Assembly (NCBI RefSeq): GCF_002443295.1
Contig: NZ_BAOS01000004.1
Span: 248,001 to 312,000 of the forward strand
Direction of reading: 5' to 3'
Length of the DNA stretch: 64,000 bases
DNA from: Candidatus Scalindua japonica
GTDB lineage: Bacteria; Planctomycetota; Brocadiia; Brocadiales; Scalinduaceae
Shown: in pieces, positions 18,001 to 26,767 of the stretch
Layout: the number at the start of each line of letters is the position of its first letter
Position numbering within the stretch: the stretch's first letter is position 1
Position numbers and translations under genes: made by a program
The notes under the pieces: generated by a model
Told to the model about the DNA's origin: nothing
The model's input: the letters and a program-made list of their open reading frames with translations, nothing else
The model's database searches: none

Positions 18001-21000
18001 AAGCATTAATATTTATAGACGGTAAAGAAATCGGTACTGCTCCAAAAACAGTTGAAGGTCGTGGCGTTGAACAGCATCAGGTGGAACTCAGAATTAAAGG
18101 ATACAAAGTCTGGAACCAGAGTATTAACATCGAACCTGGTATTGAAACCAGTGTAATGGCAGATCTGGAAATAAAATCCGGTTCTGTCAGTATCACCAGC
18201 GAACCGACAAATGCGATGATTCTCCTGGATGCCAAAAAAGCCGGATACACACCTCAAACATTAACTGATATTGTGCCAGGAAAACATATTATAGAAGTAA
18301 GGAGGGAAGGATATGATATATGGAGTAAGGGTGTAGAGGTAAATAGTGACAAGGAAATTGCATTATCTGCATCGCTCTCAAAAATTACCGGTTCTATCAG
18401 TATCAATAGTAATCAATCGGAAGCAGTAGCATATTTAGATGGTGAAAACATTGGCACAACACCATGCACTATGGAATCAGTTGTTATCGGCACACATCAG
18501 GTTGAAGTCAGGAAGGAAGGATATGCGGAATGGAGAAAAGTAGTTTATATCAAAAAGGGAAAAGAGATTTCATTAAAAGCTATGCTTCGCTCTATAACCG
18601 CCTCAATAGATCTTGAAAGTGAACCGAAAGGAGCAATGATTTTATTAGATGGAAAAGAGGTTGGTAAAACTCCTGAAATCTTAACCGGCATTAAAACAGG
18701 AATGCATAATGTAGAGATCCGGATGGACGGTTATGTTTCATGGATGAAAATGATAAAAGTTAAAGCAGGAAGAGAATACATTTTTACCAAAACACTTCAA
18801 GTGCAAAATGGTTCCTTAAACGTAACTAGCAGACCATCAAATGCAAGAATCTTTATATTTGATAAAAAAGCTGGAAAGACTCCCAAGACATTCAATGATT
18901 TAAAACCAGGAAATTATGCAATAGAAGTGAAACTTGATCAGTATCAAACATGGAGTAAAAATATTGAGATTGAACCAGGTAAAGAAACTAACCTGAAGGC
19001 GTTGCTTCAATTAAAACCTGGATCAATTGTTATTATAAGTGAACCATCAAATGCAAAAATACTTATAGACGGTGATGATTCCGGCACTACTCCTGCAACT
19101 ATTGATGACATAGAAGATGGCGCTCATATAGTAGAACTAAAAATGGAAGGGTATAAGATTTGGAGTGAAAATGTAGTTATAACAGCAGGTATACAGTCTA
19201 ACTTAACAGCCGTACTCCAGGAAATGAAGGGGTCCATAAACATCAATAGCGAGCCAACAAACGCTACAATAAGTGTAAACGGCAACATAAGCGGATCCAC
19301 ACCCGAACACATAAGGAACATAAAGCCTGGTACACACCATGTTGAAGTTATTAAGGAGGGTTTGGAGGTATGGAGTGACTATGTAGAAGTTAAGGCGGGA
19401 AGGAAAATTGAGCTATCAATCACACTTCAGCAAACGTCCTGTATAGTAAATATAGAAAGTACACCATCAAATGCAACTATTTTCATTAATAATAAAGAAT
19501 TTGGAGCAACGCCTCAAACTATAAAAACATTAAACCCCGGTCAACACAAAATTGAAATCCAAAAAGCCGGATTTGAAAACTGGAGTGAAGTCGTAATAGT
19601 TGGATCAGATAAAGAGAATACGGTAACCGCCCTGCTCCGACAAGTCACAGGATCTATTAACATTAAGAGTGATCCACCACAAGCAGAAATACTTATAGAT
19701 GATATAGAATCCGGAACCACTCCCGCAATAATAAATGATTTAAGCCCGGAAACGCATAAGATAGATATTAAAATGGACGGGTATAGTGTCTGGAGTGAAA
19801 ATCTGGAAGTCGAGGCAAATAAAGTTAAACAGGTTGATGCAACACTCCAACAAATGACAGGTTCCGTCAATATTAACAGCGAACCATCTGGTGCATTAAT
19901 GCTTATAGACGGTAAGAAACGTGGCACTACTCCTGAAATTATTACTGACATAAAACCTGGAAAATATCTGCTTGAAGCCAGTTTGAAAGGATATGAAAAA
20001 TGGAGCGAAAAAATAGAAGTTGCAGCAGATAAAGAGAATACGGTAACCGCCCTGCTCCGGCAAATCACTGGATCCATTAACATTAAGAGTGATCCGCCAC
20101 AGTCCGAAATCTTCATTGATGGTATTGAATCCGGAACCACTCCCGCAATAATAAATGATTTAAGCCCGGAAACGCATAAGATAGATATTAAAATGGACGG
20201 GTATAGTATCTGGAGGGAAAATGTGGAAGTCGTGGCAAACGAAGTTAAACAGGTTGATGCTGCACTCCAACAAATAACAGGCTCTGTCAGTGTAAACAGC
20301 GAACCATCTGGTGCATCAATAATTATAGACGGTAAAATATCAGGCATAACTCCTGAAATTATTACTGACATAAAACCTGGAAAATATCTACTTGAAGCCA
20401 GTTTGAAAGGATATGAAAAATGGAGCGAAAAAATAGAAGTTGCAGCAGATAAAGAGAATACGGTAACCGCCCTGCTCCGGCAAATCACTGGATCCATCAA
20501 CATTAAGAGTGATCCGCCACAGTCCGAAATCTTCATTGATGGTATTGAATCCGGAACCACTCCCGCAGTGATAAATGATTTAAGCCCGGAAACCCACAAG
20601 ATAGATATTAAAATGGACGGGTATAGTGTCTGGAGTGAAAATGTGGAAGTCGTGGCAAACGAAGTTAAACAGGTTGATGCTGCACTCCAACAAATAACAG
20701 GCTCTGTCAGTGTAAACAGCGAACCATCTGGTGCATCAATAATTATAGACGGTAAAATATCAGGCACTACTCCTGAAATTATTACTGACATAAAACCTGG
20801 AAAATATCTGCTTGAAGTCAGCTTGAAAGGATATGAAAAATGGAGCGAAAAAATAGAAGTTGCAGCAGATAAAGAGAATACGGTAACCGCCCTGCTCCGG
20901 CAAATCACTGGATCCATCAACATTAAGAGTGATCCACCACAAGCAGAAATACTTATAGATGATATAGAATCCGGAACCACTCCCGCAGTGATAAATGATT

Positions 21001-23264
21001 TAAGCCCGGAAACTCACAAGATAGATATTAAAATGGACGGGTATAGTGTCTGGAGTGAAAATGTGGAAGTCGTGGCAAACAAAGTTAAACAGGTTGATGC
21101 AACACTCCAACAAATGACAGGTTCCGTCAATATTAACAGCGAACCATCTGGTGCATCAATAATTATAGACGGTAAAATATCAGGCATAACTCCTGAAATT
21201 ATTACTGACATAAAACCTGGAAAATATCTACTTGAAGCCAGTTTGAAAGGATATGAAAAATGGAGCGAAAAAATAGAAGTTGCAGCAGATAAAGAGAATA
21301 CGGTAACCGCCCTGCTCCGACAAGTCACAGGATCTATTAACATTAAGAGTGATCCACCACAAGCAGAAATACTTATAGATGATATAGAATCCGGAACCAC
21401 TCCCGCAGTGATAAATGATTTAAGCCCGGAAACTCACAAGATAGATATTAAAATGGACGGGTATAGTGTCTGGAGTGAAAATGTGGAAGTCGTGGCAAAC
21501 AAAGTTAAACAGGTTGATGCAACACTCCAACAAATGACAGGTTCCGTCAATATTAACAGCGTACCATCTGGTGCATCAATACTTATAGACGGTAAGAAAC
21601 GCGGCACTACTCCTGAAATTATTACTGACATAAAACCTGGAAAATATCTGCTTGAAACCAGTTTGAAAGGATATGAAAAATGGAGCGAAAAAATAGAAGT
21701 TGCAGCAGATAAAGAGAATACGGTAACCGCCCTGCTCCGACAAGTCACAGGATCTATTAACATTAAGAGTGATCCACCACAAGCAGAAATCTTTATAGAT
21801 GGTATTGAATCCGGAACCACTCCTGCAGTGATAAATGATTTAAGTCCGGAAACTCACAAGATAGATATCAAAATGGACAGGTATAATGCCTGGAGTAAGA
21901 ATATTGTAGTCGTGGCAAATAAAGTTAAACAGATTAATGCAGTACTCCGCCAAATGTCAGGCTCCGTCAACATAAATAGCGAACCATCTGGTGCATTGAT
22001 ACTTATTAACGGCAAAAAGTACGGCACTACTCCTGAAATCATTACTGATATAAAACCTGGCAAGTATCTGATTGAAGTTAGTATGGAAGGACATGAAAAA
22101 TGGAGTGATAGTGTCGAGGTTGGAGCAGCAGAGGAAATTCCACTACGTGCTTTGCTGCAGAAATCCACCGGCTCTATTAGCATAAAAAGCACACCTGCTA
22201 AATCTATAATATATATAGATGGTGAAGAAGTTGGAGCTACTCCGGTAACTTTAAGTTCTATTTCAGTTGGTGCACATGATATACTGATTAAGGCCGATGG
22301 ACACGAGGAGTGGAAGAAATCTGTAATAATAAAAAAAGGCAAAGAATTAAGCGTAAATGCAATACTTCAACTAAATGTTGGCTCTATCAGCATTGAGAGC
22401 TATCCTGAAAATGCAATAATAAATTTAGATGGTAAAGAAGTCGGAAAAGCACCTAAACGATTAACAGATGTTATAGTAGGCACACATAGTGTTGAAGTTT
22501 TGTTGGACGGACATATCTCTTGGAAAAAAACTATTAAACTAAAAGCTGGCAAAGAAATTTCGTTATCTGCAGATCTGAAGATAGTGAACAAAACTGAGAA
22601 GCCGGAAGAAGCCCTTGCTGGTATCGCTACCGAGGCTACCTTACCAGCAAACATTATTACAGACATTAAAGAACCGGAAATCAGTACAGAAAAAAAGAAG
22701 GCAACAGTTCCAGAAGTTAAAACCGAACCAAAAAGTAACAAGAAAAGTCCTCCACCTGAAAAACAGATTAAGCTACGCTCTACTTATGGCAAAATAGATG
22801 ATTCTCTAATAGAGTCACTACCATTTCTAAAGATTCGAGAAAAGAACAGTAATATTTTTCTCTGCCATAGCGAGCTCAAACATTGTTATGAGGAAAAACC
22901 AATTGGTGATGGCGATGTCGTCATTGATCATACTACCTCTTTAATGTGGTGCCAGTCCGGGTCGTCAGAATATTTTAATCTTAAAAAAGCGAATAAATGG
23001 TTGAAAAAAATGAACAAAAATGGTTATGCGGGCTTTAAAGACTGGAGATTACCCACAATTGAGGAGGCATCATCATTATTGGAATTTGAAACAAAGAACG
23101 ATAGTTTTATAGCCCCTGTCTTTGACAACAAACAATGGGGCACCTGGACCGGTGATAAATCTGATAGAGGCCATGCATGGATTGTAACATTTGTAAATGG
23201 CACTATAACCCCGGGTCCGGTTGGATCACCCGCTACTTTTGTCAAGCCTGTCAGGTCATTATAA
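15024..23264 (+). CDS. Giant PEGA-repeat protein (2746 aa) with Cys4 N-terminus and DUF1566 C-terminus
   Basis: N-terminus residues 1-40 hold four cysteines (HCPGERYEINIFICRGRQ, then YPKCSKCEF), a likely small metal-binding module. After a Pro-rich linker (about 53-72), about 35 PEGA domains follow, each about 70 residues with the pattern 'GsI.I.SePsnA.I.iDGke.GtTP..i.dl.PG.h.vEi...GYe.W.e.v.v..gke..l.a.L'. The C-terminus (about 2620-2746) is a DUF1566/Lcl-type domain (LMWCQSGSSEYFNLKKANKW; GFKDWRLPTIEEASSLL). No signal peptide or membrane span is visible, so localisation is unclear; PEGA domains are usually extracytoplasmic. Repeats 22-33 are nearly identical AB pairs. No ribosome site is obvious upstream. 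murQ follows after 41 bp. Possible roles are structural, S-layer-like or adhesive; this is inference. Confidence 0.9.
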   Translation: MESKTKKPYRHCPGERYEINIFICRGRQKSHYPKCSKCEFKDKTDEISQMPSVIEPEETLPPSSPPPKQVNTGSIVVKSEPPSAEIYLDGDNIGVTPAIITQILPGKYKLKIKTDGYYTWNQSVEVMANRESSLTAMLQGRDGSLMITSEPTNAEIFINGKIVGRTPETIQNVKPEKYKIKLKLDKYEIWNKEVKIEAEKKLSLTAKLISKYGSISLGSEPTKARIFLDGIQIGTTPARLQSIPHGTHLVEVKMEGFNIWKKSVNVESGKERLLTAILKRKTGSISINSKPENAGIYLNGKYIGETPHRIQSIIPGTHEIQLKMEDYDVWSETVNIEAGNENTISAMLQRSTGTLMIESDPENAIIFVDGKEIGTTPEIIISSAKGKHIIEVRMDGYDIWKENVHIEPGTEKSLTVTLQPKTGSLNINSKPSSASILLDGKETGTTPEKINGLKPGTYQVEAKINGYEDWCESVKVIADKENHITAVLRKLVSTFNVKSEPSNAMVIIDGTESGNTPAKITDLEPGKHIVEIRMKGYETWTESVEANVDKESSITAVLRKLTGSINIKSEPSNSIILFDGVESGNTPATITDLNPGTYNVELKKDGYEGWKEKVYIVQGKETSLTAALQSIPGSLSIYSEPSDATILIDGRKTGTTPLIITGPDPGNHLVEIRKEGFENWSESIKIVKTNQSSLKAVLQLKAGPVCIKSQPSIAEVLIDGKEVGTTPLIITDPSPGTYNVEIKKDGYENWNEDVMIEPGKETALTAVLQVQDGSIIINSSPTGAMIYINGEKTGKAPETIHNMSPGRHLVEARLAGHENWNESVEVTGGRESRLTATLKELTGTINIMSSPPDAIIILDGKEIGHTPMSLPGVNIGIHEVEIQKDGYLSWNKTIKIKAGEENTFNPKLIEIAATANINSKPSNAVIYIDGKEAGKTPAIITGMTTGDHLIEVKIDRYEVWSERVNINPGKEIDVTVELQIKPGKVSIDSTPSKALIFIDGKEIGTAPKTVEGRGVEQHQVELRIKGYKVWNQSINIEPGIETSVMADLEIKSGSVSITSEPTNAMILLDAKKAGYTPQTLTDIVPGKHIIEVRREGYDIWSKGVEVNSDKEIALSASLSKITGSISINSNQSEAVAYLDGENIGTTPCTMESVVIGTHQVEVRKEGYAEWRKVVYIKKGKEISLKAMLRSITASIDLESEPKGAMILLDGKEVGKTPEILTGIKTGMHNVEIRMDGYVSWMKMIKVKAGREYIFTKTLQVQNGSLNVTSRPSNARIFIFDKKAGKTPKTFNDLKPGNYAIEVKLDQYQTWSKNIEIEPGKETNLKALLQLKPGSIVIISEPSNAKILIDGDDSGTTPATIDDIEDGAHIVELKMEGYKIWSENVVITAGIQSNLTAVLQEMKGSININSEPTNATISVNGNISGSTPEHIRNIKPGTHHVEVIKEGLEVWSDYVEVKAGRKIELSITLQQTSCIVNIESTPSNATIFINNKEFGATPQTIKTLNPGQHKIEIQKAGFENWSEVVIVGSDKENTVTALLRQVTGSINIKSDPPQAEILIDDIESGTTPAIINDLSPETHKIDIKMDGYSVWSENLEVEANKVKQVDATLQQMTGSVNINSEPSGALMLIDGKKRGTTPEIITDIKPGKYLLEASLKGYEKWSEKIEVAADKENTVTALLRQITGSINIKSDPPQSEIFIDGIESGTTPAIINDLSPETHKIDIKMDGYSIWRENVEVVANEVKQVDAALQQITGSVSVNSEPSGASIIIDGKISGITPEIITDIKPGKYLLEASLKGYEKWSEKIEVAADKENTVTALLRQITGSINIKSDPPQSEIFIDGIESGTTPAVINDLSPETHKIDIKMDGYSVWSENVEVVANEVKQVDAALQQITGSVSVNSEPSGASIIIDGKISGTTPEIITDIKPGKYLLEVSLKGYEKWSEKIEVAADKENTVTALLRQITGSINIKSDPPQAEILIDDIESGTTPAVINDLSPETHKIDIKMDGYSVWSENVEVVANKVKQVDATLQQMTGSVNINSEPSGASIIIDGKISGITPEIITDIKPGKYLLEASLKGYEKWSEKIEVAADKENTVTALLRQVTGSINIKSDPPQAEILIDDIESGTTPAVINDLSPETHKIDIKMDGYSVWSENVEVVANKVKQVDATLQQMTGSVNINSVPSGASILIDGKKRGTTPEIITDIKPGKYLLETSLKGYEKWSEKIEVAADKENTVTALLRQVTGSINIKSDPPQAEIFIDGIESGTTPAVINDLSPETHKIDIKMDRYNAWSKNIVVVANKVKQINAVLRQMSGSVNINSEPSGALILINGKKYGTTPEIITDIKPGKYLIEVSMEGHEKWSDSVEVGAAEEIPLRALLQKSTGSISIKSTPAKSIIYIDGEEVGATPVTLSSISVGAHDILIKADGHEEWKKSVIIKKGKELSVNAILQLNVGSISIESYPENAIINLDGKEVGKAPKRLTDVIVGTHSVEVLLDGHISWKKTIKLKAGKEISLSADLKIVNKTEKPEEALAGIATEATLPANIITDIKEPEISTEKKKATVPEVKTEPKSNKKSPPPEKQIKLRSTYGKIDDSLIESLPFLKIREKNSNIFLCHSELKHCYEEKPIGDGDVVIDHTTSLMWCQSGSSEYFNLKKANKWLKKMNKNGYAGFKDWRLPTIEEASSLLEFETKNDSFIAPVFDNKQWGTWTGDKSDRGHAWIVTFVNGTITPGPVGSPATFVKPVRSL
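15238..22585 (+). repeat. Array of about 35 PEGA-coding repeats (about 210 bp each)
   Basis: I counted 35 successive openings of the type GSIxIxSxPxxAxIxxDG, spaced 70 residues apart with almost no length variation. Repeats 1-21 and 34-35 are divergent in DNA and protein; repeats 22-33 are highly similar. Variants include repeat 15 (LLDA for the DG), repeat 18 (IFIFD) and repeat 21 (FINN), which lost the usual DG turn. Confidence 0.85.
19621..22140 (+). repeat. Six tandem 420-bp units inside the PEGA array
   Basis: The string CGGTAACCGCCCTGCTCC recurs at 19621, 20041, 20461, 20881, 21301 and 21721, exactly 420 bp apart. Each unit encodes one A-type (GSINIKSDPPQ) and one B-type (GSVNINSEPSG) PEGA domain. 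By eye, units 20041-20460 and 20461-20880 differ at only about a dozen positions. The sixth unit diverges in its second half. The pattern indicates recent unequal crossing-over or gene conversion in 420-bp steps. Confidence 0.9.
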
Positions 23265-23305
23265 ATGTCGTATAACGACTATATATCTTAATTATCTTAT
23301 CAAAA

Positions 23306-24217
23306 ATGAAAGATCGCTCAAAGCTCATCACTGAACAACGCAACCCTGATACTCTCAATATCGACTGCAAATCAACTTTAGAAATCGTAGACATTATTAA
23401 TGCCGAGGATTCGAACGTAATCAATGCCGTTCATAATGAACGCCAGAATATATCAAAGGCAATTGAACTGATTGTTGATTCGTTAAAGAATAATGGACGA
23501 CTGTATTATATTGGAGCGGGAACAAGTGGAAGACTTGGAGTTCTCGATGCCTCTGAGTGCCCCCCTACCTTTGGAACAAACCCTGAGCAGGTAAAAGGCG
23601 TCATTGCCGGTGGATTTGACGCACTTACAAGATCAATAGAAGGTGCTGAGGATAGTCATGAGGATGGTGAACAGGCAATAATAGAAAATGGTATTACGGC
23701 CAAAGATACTGTCGTCGGCATAGCTACCGGCGGTACTACGCCATTCGTACACGGCGCCCTGGCACAGGCAAACAGATCAGGCGCTAACACCATCTTTCTC
23801 TGTTGTAATCCGAATTTAGAACCAAATGAATACGTTAACGTCACCATAATACCATTAACCGGTCCTGAAGTAATTACCGGATCTACTCGAATGAAGGCAG
23901 GCACAGCAACAAAGCTTATACTTAATACCCTTACTACCACATCAATGATAAAAATGGGAAAGGTTTATGAAAACTTCATGGTTGACCTTCAGGTGAAGAA
24001 CGCAAAGCTTAGGGACCGTGCTGAACGTATTATAATGTCGGTTACAAATGTTGACAGAGACTCTGCAGACAATCTGTTAACAAAGGCGAAGGGCAACGTA
24101 AAGACTGCCATAGTTATGCATAAGCTACAGACGGACTATGGTGAAGCCAGAAAAAAACTTGATAAATATGATGGTTACGTCAGAGATGTGCTAAACAGTG
24201 CTAATTTAAAAAAATAA
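23306..24217 (+). CDS. murQ: N-acetylmuramic acid 6-phosphate etherase MurQ
   Basis: 303 residues, normal MurQ length. It has the SIS-fold features LYYIGAGTSGRLGVLDASEC, PPTFGTNPEQVKGVIAGG, EGAEDSHEDG and GIATGGTTPFVHGAL, and the family signature EVITGSTRMKAGTATKLILN. MurQ cleaves the D-lactyl ether of MurNAc-6-phosphate to GlcNAc-6-phosphate, in cell-wall recycling. No anhMurNAc kinase (anmK) or PTS is in view, so the source of MurNAc-6-P is unknown. It follows the PEGA giant gene by 41 bp in the same direction and may be co-transcribed. Confidence 0.95.
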   Translation: MKDRSKLITEQRNPDTLNIDCKSTLEIVDIINAEDSNVINAVHNERQNISKAIELIVDSLKNNGRLYYIGAGTSGRLGVLDASECPPTFGTNPEQVKGVIAGGFDALTRSIEGAEDSHEDGEQAIIENGITAKDTVVGIATGGTTPFVHGALAQANRSGANTIFLCCNPNLEPNEYVNVTIIPLTGPEVITGSTRMKAGTATKLILNTLTTTSMIKMGKVYENFMVDLQVKNAKLRDRAERIIMSVTNVDRDSADNLLTKAKGNVKTAIVMHKLQTDYGEARKKLDKYDGYVRDVLNSANLKK

Positions 24218-24265
24218 TACTATTATCACAGAAGTAGTGTTATAGTTTTAAATGGTAACGGAAAC

Positions 24266-25159
24266 TTACCTCACCGTAAATTTCCCTCTTATTTTTTTGA
24301 TAAAACCCTCTTTCACAAGTTGCGCTATAATATACTCTAGTTTATCCTTATGTGTATTGAGTTTTTGTCCAATTTGACGTGCTGAAATATTTGGTTCTTG
24401 GACTAATAGTTTAAGAACCATTCCTCTGATCTGTCTATTAGAACCTTCAAACGGTGATTGTCTTTTGTAGTGAGCACTCTTTCTGTTTGGATTCTCATAA
24501 TTCTGTTTAACCATTACTCCATAGTCCATAAGTGCGTAATACCACTCTCGAGGATTTGAAGTACAAACTGTTTTCTCTACTAAAGGAAGAATATCAGAAT
24601 CCTTGACATTTTCTGTATCAGGGAAAAAATAGTGAATAAAAACTCTACGTATATTAGTTTCAATAAAAACAGTAGTACACTGAAATGCAAACGCTGCAAT
24701 AGCAGATGCAGTTGCCCTGCCTATTCCGGGAAATGTCATTAACGTTTCTACAGAGGTGGGGAGATTTCCATCAAACTCATTAACTATTTTCTGTGCAATC
24801 TTTTTCAATGCTATAGCACGGCGATTATATCCCATACCCTGCCATGTCTTAAGTATTTTTTGTAGTGGTGCATTTGACAGTGAATAAAAGTCCGGGAATA
24901 TTCTGATAAATAGTTCATACTTTTCCATAACCCTCTGAACCTGTGTCTGCTGAAGCATTATCTCTGAAACTAAGATATGATAGGGATCACTTGTCATCCT
25001 CCATGGGAGATCACGACCATTCTTTTTATAGAAAGAGTAAATTTCATCTTGAAATTTTCGAATTACTGCAGCTGTCAACTTAACTTCCGAATTACATCTG
25101 TAAGGACCAAGTGTGCTATTGCTCTTTTCTTTTAAAATATTTGGTTTTACAGTTTTCAT
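24266..25159 (-). CDS. MutY-like HhH-GPD adenine glycosylase lacking the Fe-S cluster
   Basis: 297 residues. The HhH-GPD core is clear: RDLPWRMTSDPYHILVSEIM with LQQTQVQRV (catalytic Glu in VSEIMLQQTQ), the helix-hairpin-helix MTFPGIGRATASAIAAFAF, and IETNIRRVF where E. coli MutY has the LDGNVKRV Asp. Here that Asp appears as Glu. The four-Cys 4Fe-4S loop expected after ALMDYG is absent (VMVKQNYENPNRKSAHYKRQ). In place of the NUDIX-like domain there is a short winged-helix-like tail (ISARQIGQKLNTHKDKLEYI). Probably removes mispaired adenine opposite 8-oxoG or a related lesion. It belongs to a short, cluster-free MutY subgroup as I remember it; substrate not certain. Confidence 0.75.
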   Translation of the reverse strand: MKTVKPNILKEKSNSTLGPYRCNSEVKLTAAVIRKFQDEIYSFYKKNGRDLPWRMTSDPYHILVSEIMLQQTQVQRVMEKYELFIRIFPDFYSLSNAPLQKILKTWQGMGYNRRAIALKKIAQKIVNEFDGNLPTSVETLMTFPGIGRATASAIAAFAFQCTTVFIETNIRRVFIHYFFPDTENVKDSDILPLVEKTVCTSNPREWYYALMDYGVMVKQNYENPNRKSAHYKRQSPFEGSNRQIRGMVLKLLVQEPNISARQIGQKLNTHKDKLEYIIAQLVKEGFIKKIRGKFTVR

Positions 25160-25371
25160 ACCGAATAGAATCTAACTATCTTAATGAACGTGAAATTTCG
25201 ATTCTGAACTAACTACTTGTTTTAGAGCTTCTGGTACTGCATGATAATATACTTTTAATTCTTTATAGGGTAAACGGTGTCATAAATGAATTATGACATA
25301 TTCAGTCTCGTTTGTATCGAGGATTCTCGAATTTTATTTCACGAATAGTATATTCATCTAGCAGAATAAAC

Positions 25372-25399
25372 TTGACAATAGATAGCTTACCGATAGATT
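25372..25399 (+). promoter_or_regulatory. Candidate sigma70-type promoter for the LKR-like gene
   Basis: Perfect -35 TTGACA (25372-25377), a 16-bp spacer, and -10 TAGATT (25394-25399), 58 bp before the start codon. Confidence 0.4.
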
Positions 25400-25457
25400 A
25401 ATATATAACTTTTATTTAAGAATTTAAAAAAGAAATTGGTTATTTCTGTAGATTGTC

Positions 25458-26765
25458 ATGAGAAAGAGTTTAGTTGTAGGTATTTTACCTGAAACAAAAA
25501 ATGAGTTTGAACGAAGGGCTCCGTTAACACCAAAGGATGTCGCGTGGTTGGTTAATAAAAATATTTCCGTAGAGGTAGCATCCAGTCCTCTTCGTATTTA
25601 TAAAAACTCACAATATAAGCGTTCCGGAGCAAAAATTGTTGAAAACTTTAAAAAAGCCAATCTTCTCATCGGTATAAAAGAACCCCCTGTTGATACACTG
25701 ATACCAGACACTGTTTATATGGTCTTCTCTCATACTACAAAGGGGCAGGAATATAACCGGAATCTCCTTAAATCATTTCTTAGAAAGAGAATCACTCTAA
25801 TTGATTATGAACATATTACGGGCTCTCTTGGAGAGAGACTTGCATACTTTGGAAGATATGCGGGTATATGTGGAATGATTGACACATTGCATGTTTATGG
25901 CAGGAAAGAAACACTCCAGAACAATCCAAATCCTTTCTCCGATATTAAGAGTGCTTTTCATTACGGCAATTACAATTCCGCAAAAAGAGTCCTTGAAGAA
26001 ACAGTTACAAATATAAGAAAAAAAGGGTTCAATAAAGCTAAAACTCCCTTTGTAATTGGTATTTTAGGACATGGCAATGTTTCACAAGGTGCTCAGGAAG
26101 TTCTTGATTGCATAGGAGCAGTTGAAATACATCCAAGAGATATTGACATTCTGTCTCGAAGCCATTCATCCCATAAGAATACAATATACAAACTTGTCTT
26201 CCAACGTGAAGAAAAGCTCAGATCAAAAAAAGGGAAAAGCTTTTATTTTGAAGAATACCTGGAGCATCCGGAACGATTTGAATCAAATCTGGACAAATCG
26301 CTGCCATTTCTTAGCGTACTAGTTAATTCCAGCTACTGGGATAAACGGTATCCACGCCTTTTACCTGAAGGAATGCTACGCCGAATGTATGGTTCAAGCA
26401 CCGATTTCCGGTTATCAGTTATAGGTGATCTGTCCTGTGATATAAAAGGCACCATAGAAATTACAACAAAAGTGACGTCATCATCAGATCCGGCGTTTAT
26501 TTATAATCCCATTTCTAAAAAAATCAGTGATGACTTATCACAGAGCGGGATAGCGGTTATGGCAATTGACAATTTACCTTGCGAATTCCCTAAAGAATCA
26601 TCAGCTGAATTTGCGGAACAGATCAGAGAGTATGTTTACCAGGTAGCAGCTCATGGAGTAAGTGATATTACCAACCACCATGCCTTACCCAATGTTATTC
26701 GAAATGCGGTAGTCACTCAAGACGGTAAACTGACGCAACGTTTTAAATACATCAGGAAGAACTGA
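25458..26765 (+). CDS. Saccharopine dehydrogenase / lysine-ketoglutarate reductase-like oxidoreductase
   Basis: 435 residues. The N-terminus (MRKSLVVGILPETKNEFERR, APLTPKDVAWL) is the AlaDH/PNT-type N-domain used by LKR of bifunctional LKR/SDH enzymes. Also typical are IGIKEPPVDTLIPDTVYMVF-SHTTKGQ and LIDYEHITG. A Rossmann segment follows (FVIGILGHGNVSQGAQEVLD, GxGxxxxG-like) and a C-terminal catalytic region (LSVIGDLSCDIKGTIEITTK). Such enzymes condense lysine with 2-oxoglutarate using NADPH, or the reverse. No separate SDH half is present. A physiological role in lysine breakdown is inferred. The start ATG is preceded by a candidate promoter. Confidence 0.75.
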   Translation: MRKSLVVGILPETKNEFERRAPLTPKDVAWLVNKNISVEVASSPLRIYKNSQYKRSGAKIVENFKKANLLIGIKEPPVDTLIPDTVYMVFSHTTKGQEYNRNLLKSFLRKRITLIDYEHITGSLGERLAYFGRYAGICGMIDTLHVYGRKETLQNNPNPFSDIKSAFHYGNYNSAKRVLEETVTNIRKKGFNKAKTPFVIGILGHGNVSQGAQEVLDCIGAVEIHPRDIDILSRSHSSHKNTIYKLVFQREEKLRSKKGKSFYFEEYLEHPERFESNLDKSLPFLSVLVNSSYWDKRYPRLLPEGMLRRMYGSSTDFRLSVIGDLSCDIKGTIEITTKVTSSSDPAFIYNPISKKISDDLSQSGIAVMAIDNLPCEFPKESSAEFAEQIREYVYQVAAHGVSDITNHHALPNVIRNAVVTQDGKLTQRFKYIRKN

Positions 26766-26767
26766 AT

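Noticed and set aside
19541-20980. A 479-codon open frame on the minus strand opposite the PEGA array
   Set aside because: It repeats with the same 420-bp period and has Ser/Ile/Phe-rich nonsense composition; it is the shadow of the PEGA codons.
19621-22140. Regular repeats considered as a CRISPR array
   Set aside because: Units are 420 bp, coding, and have no unique spacers.
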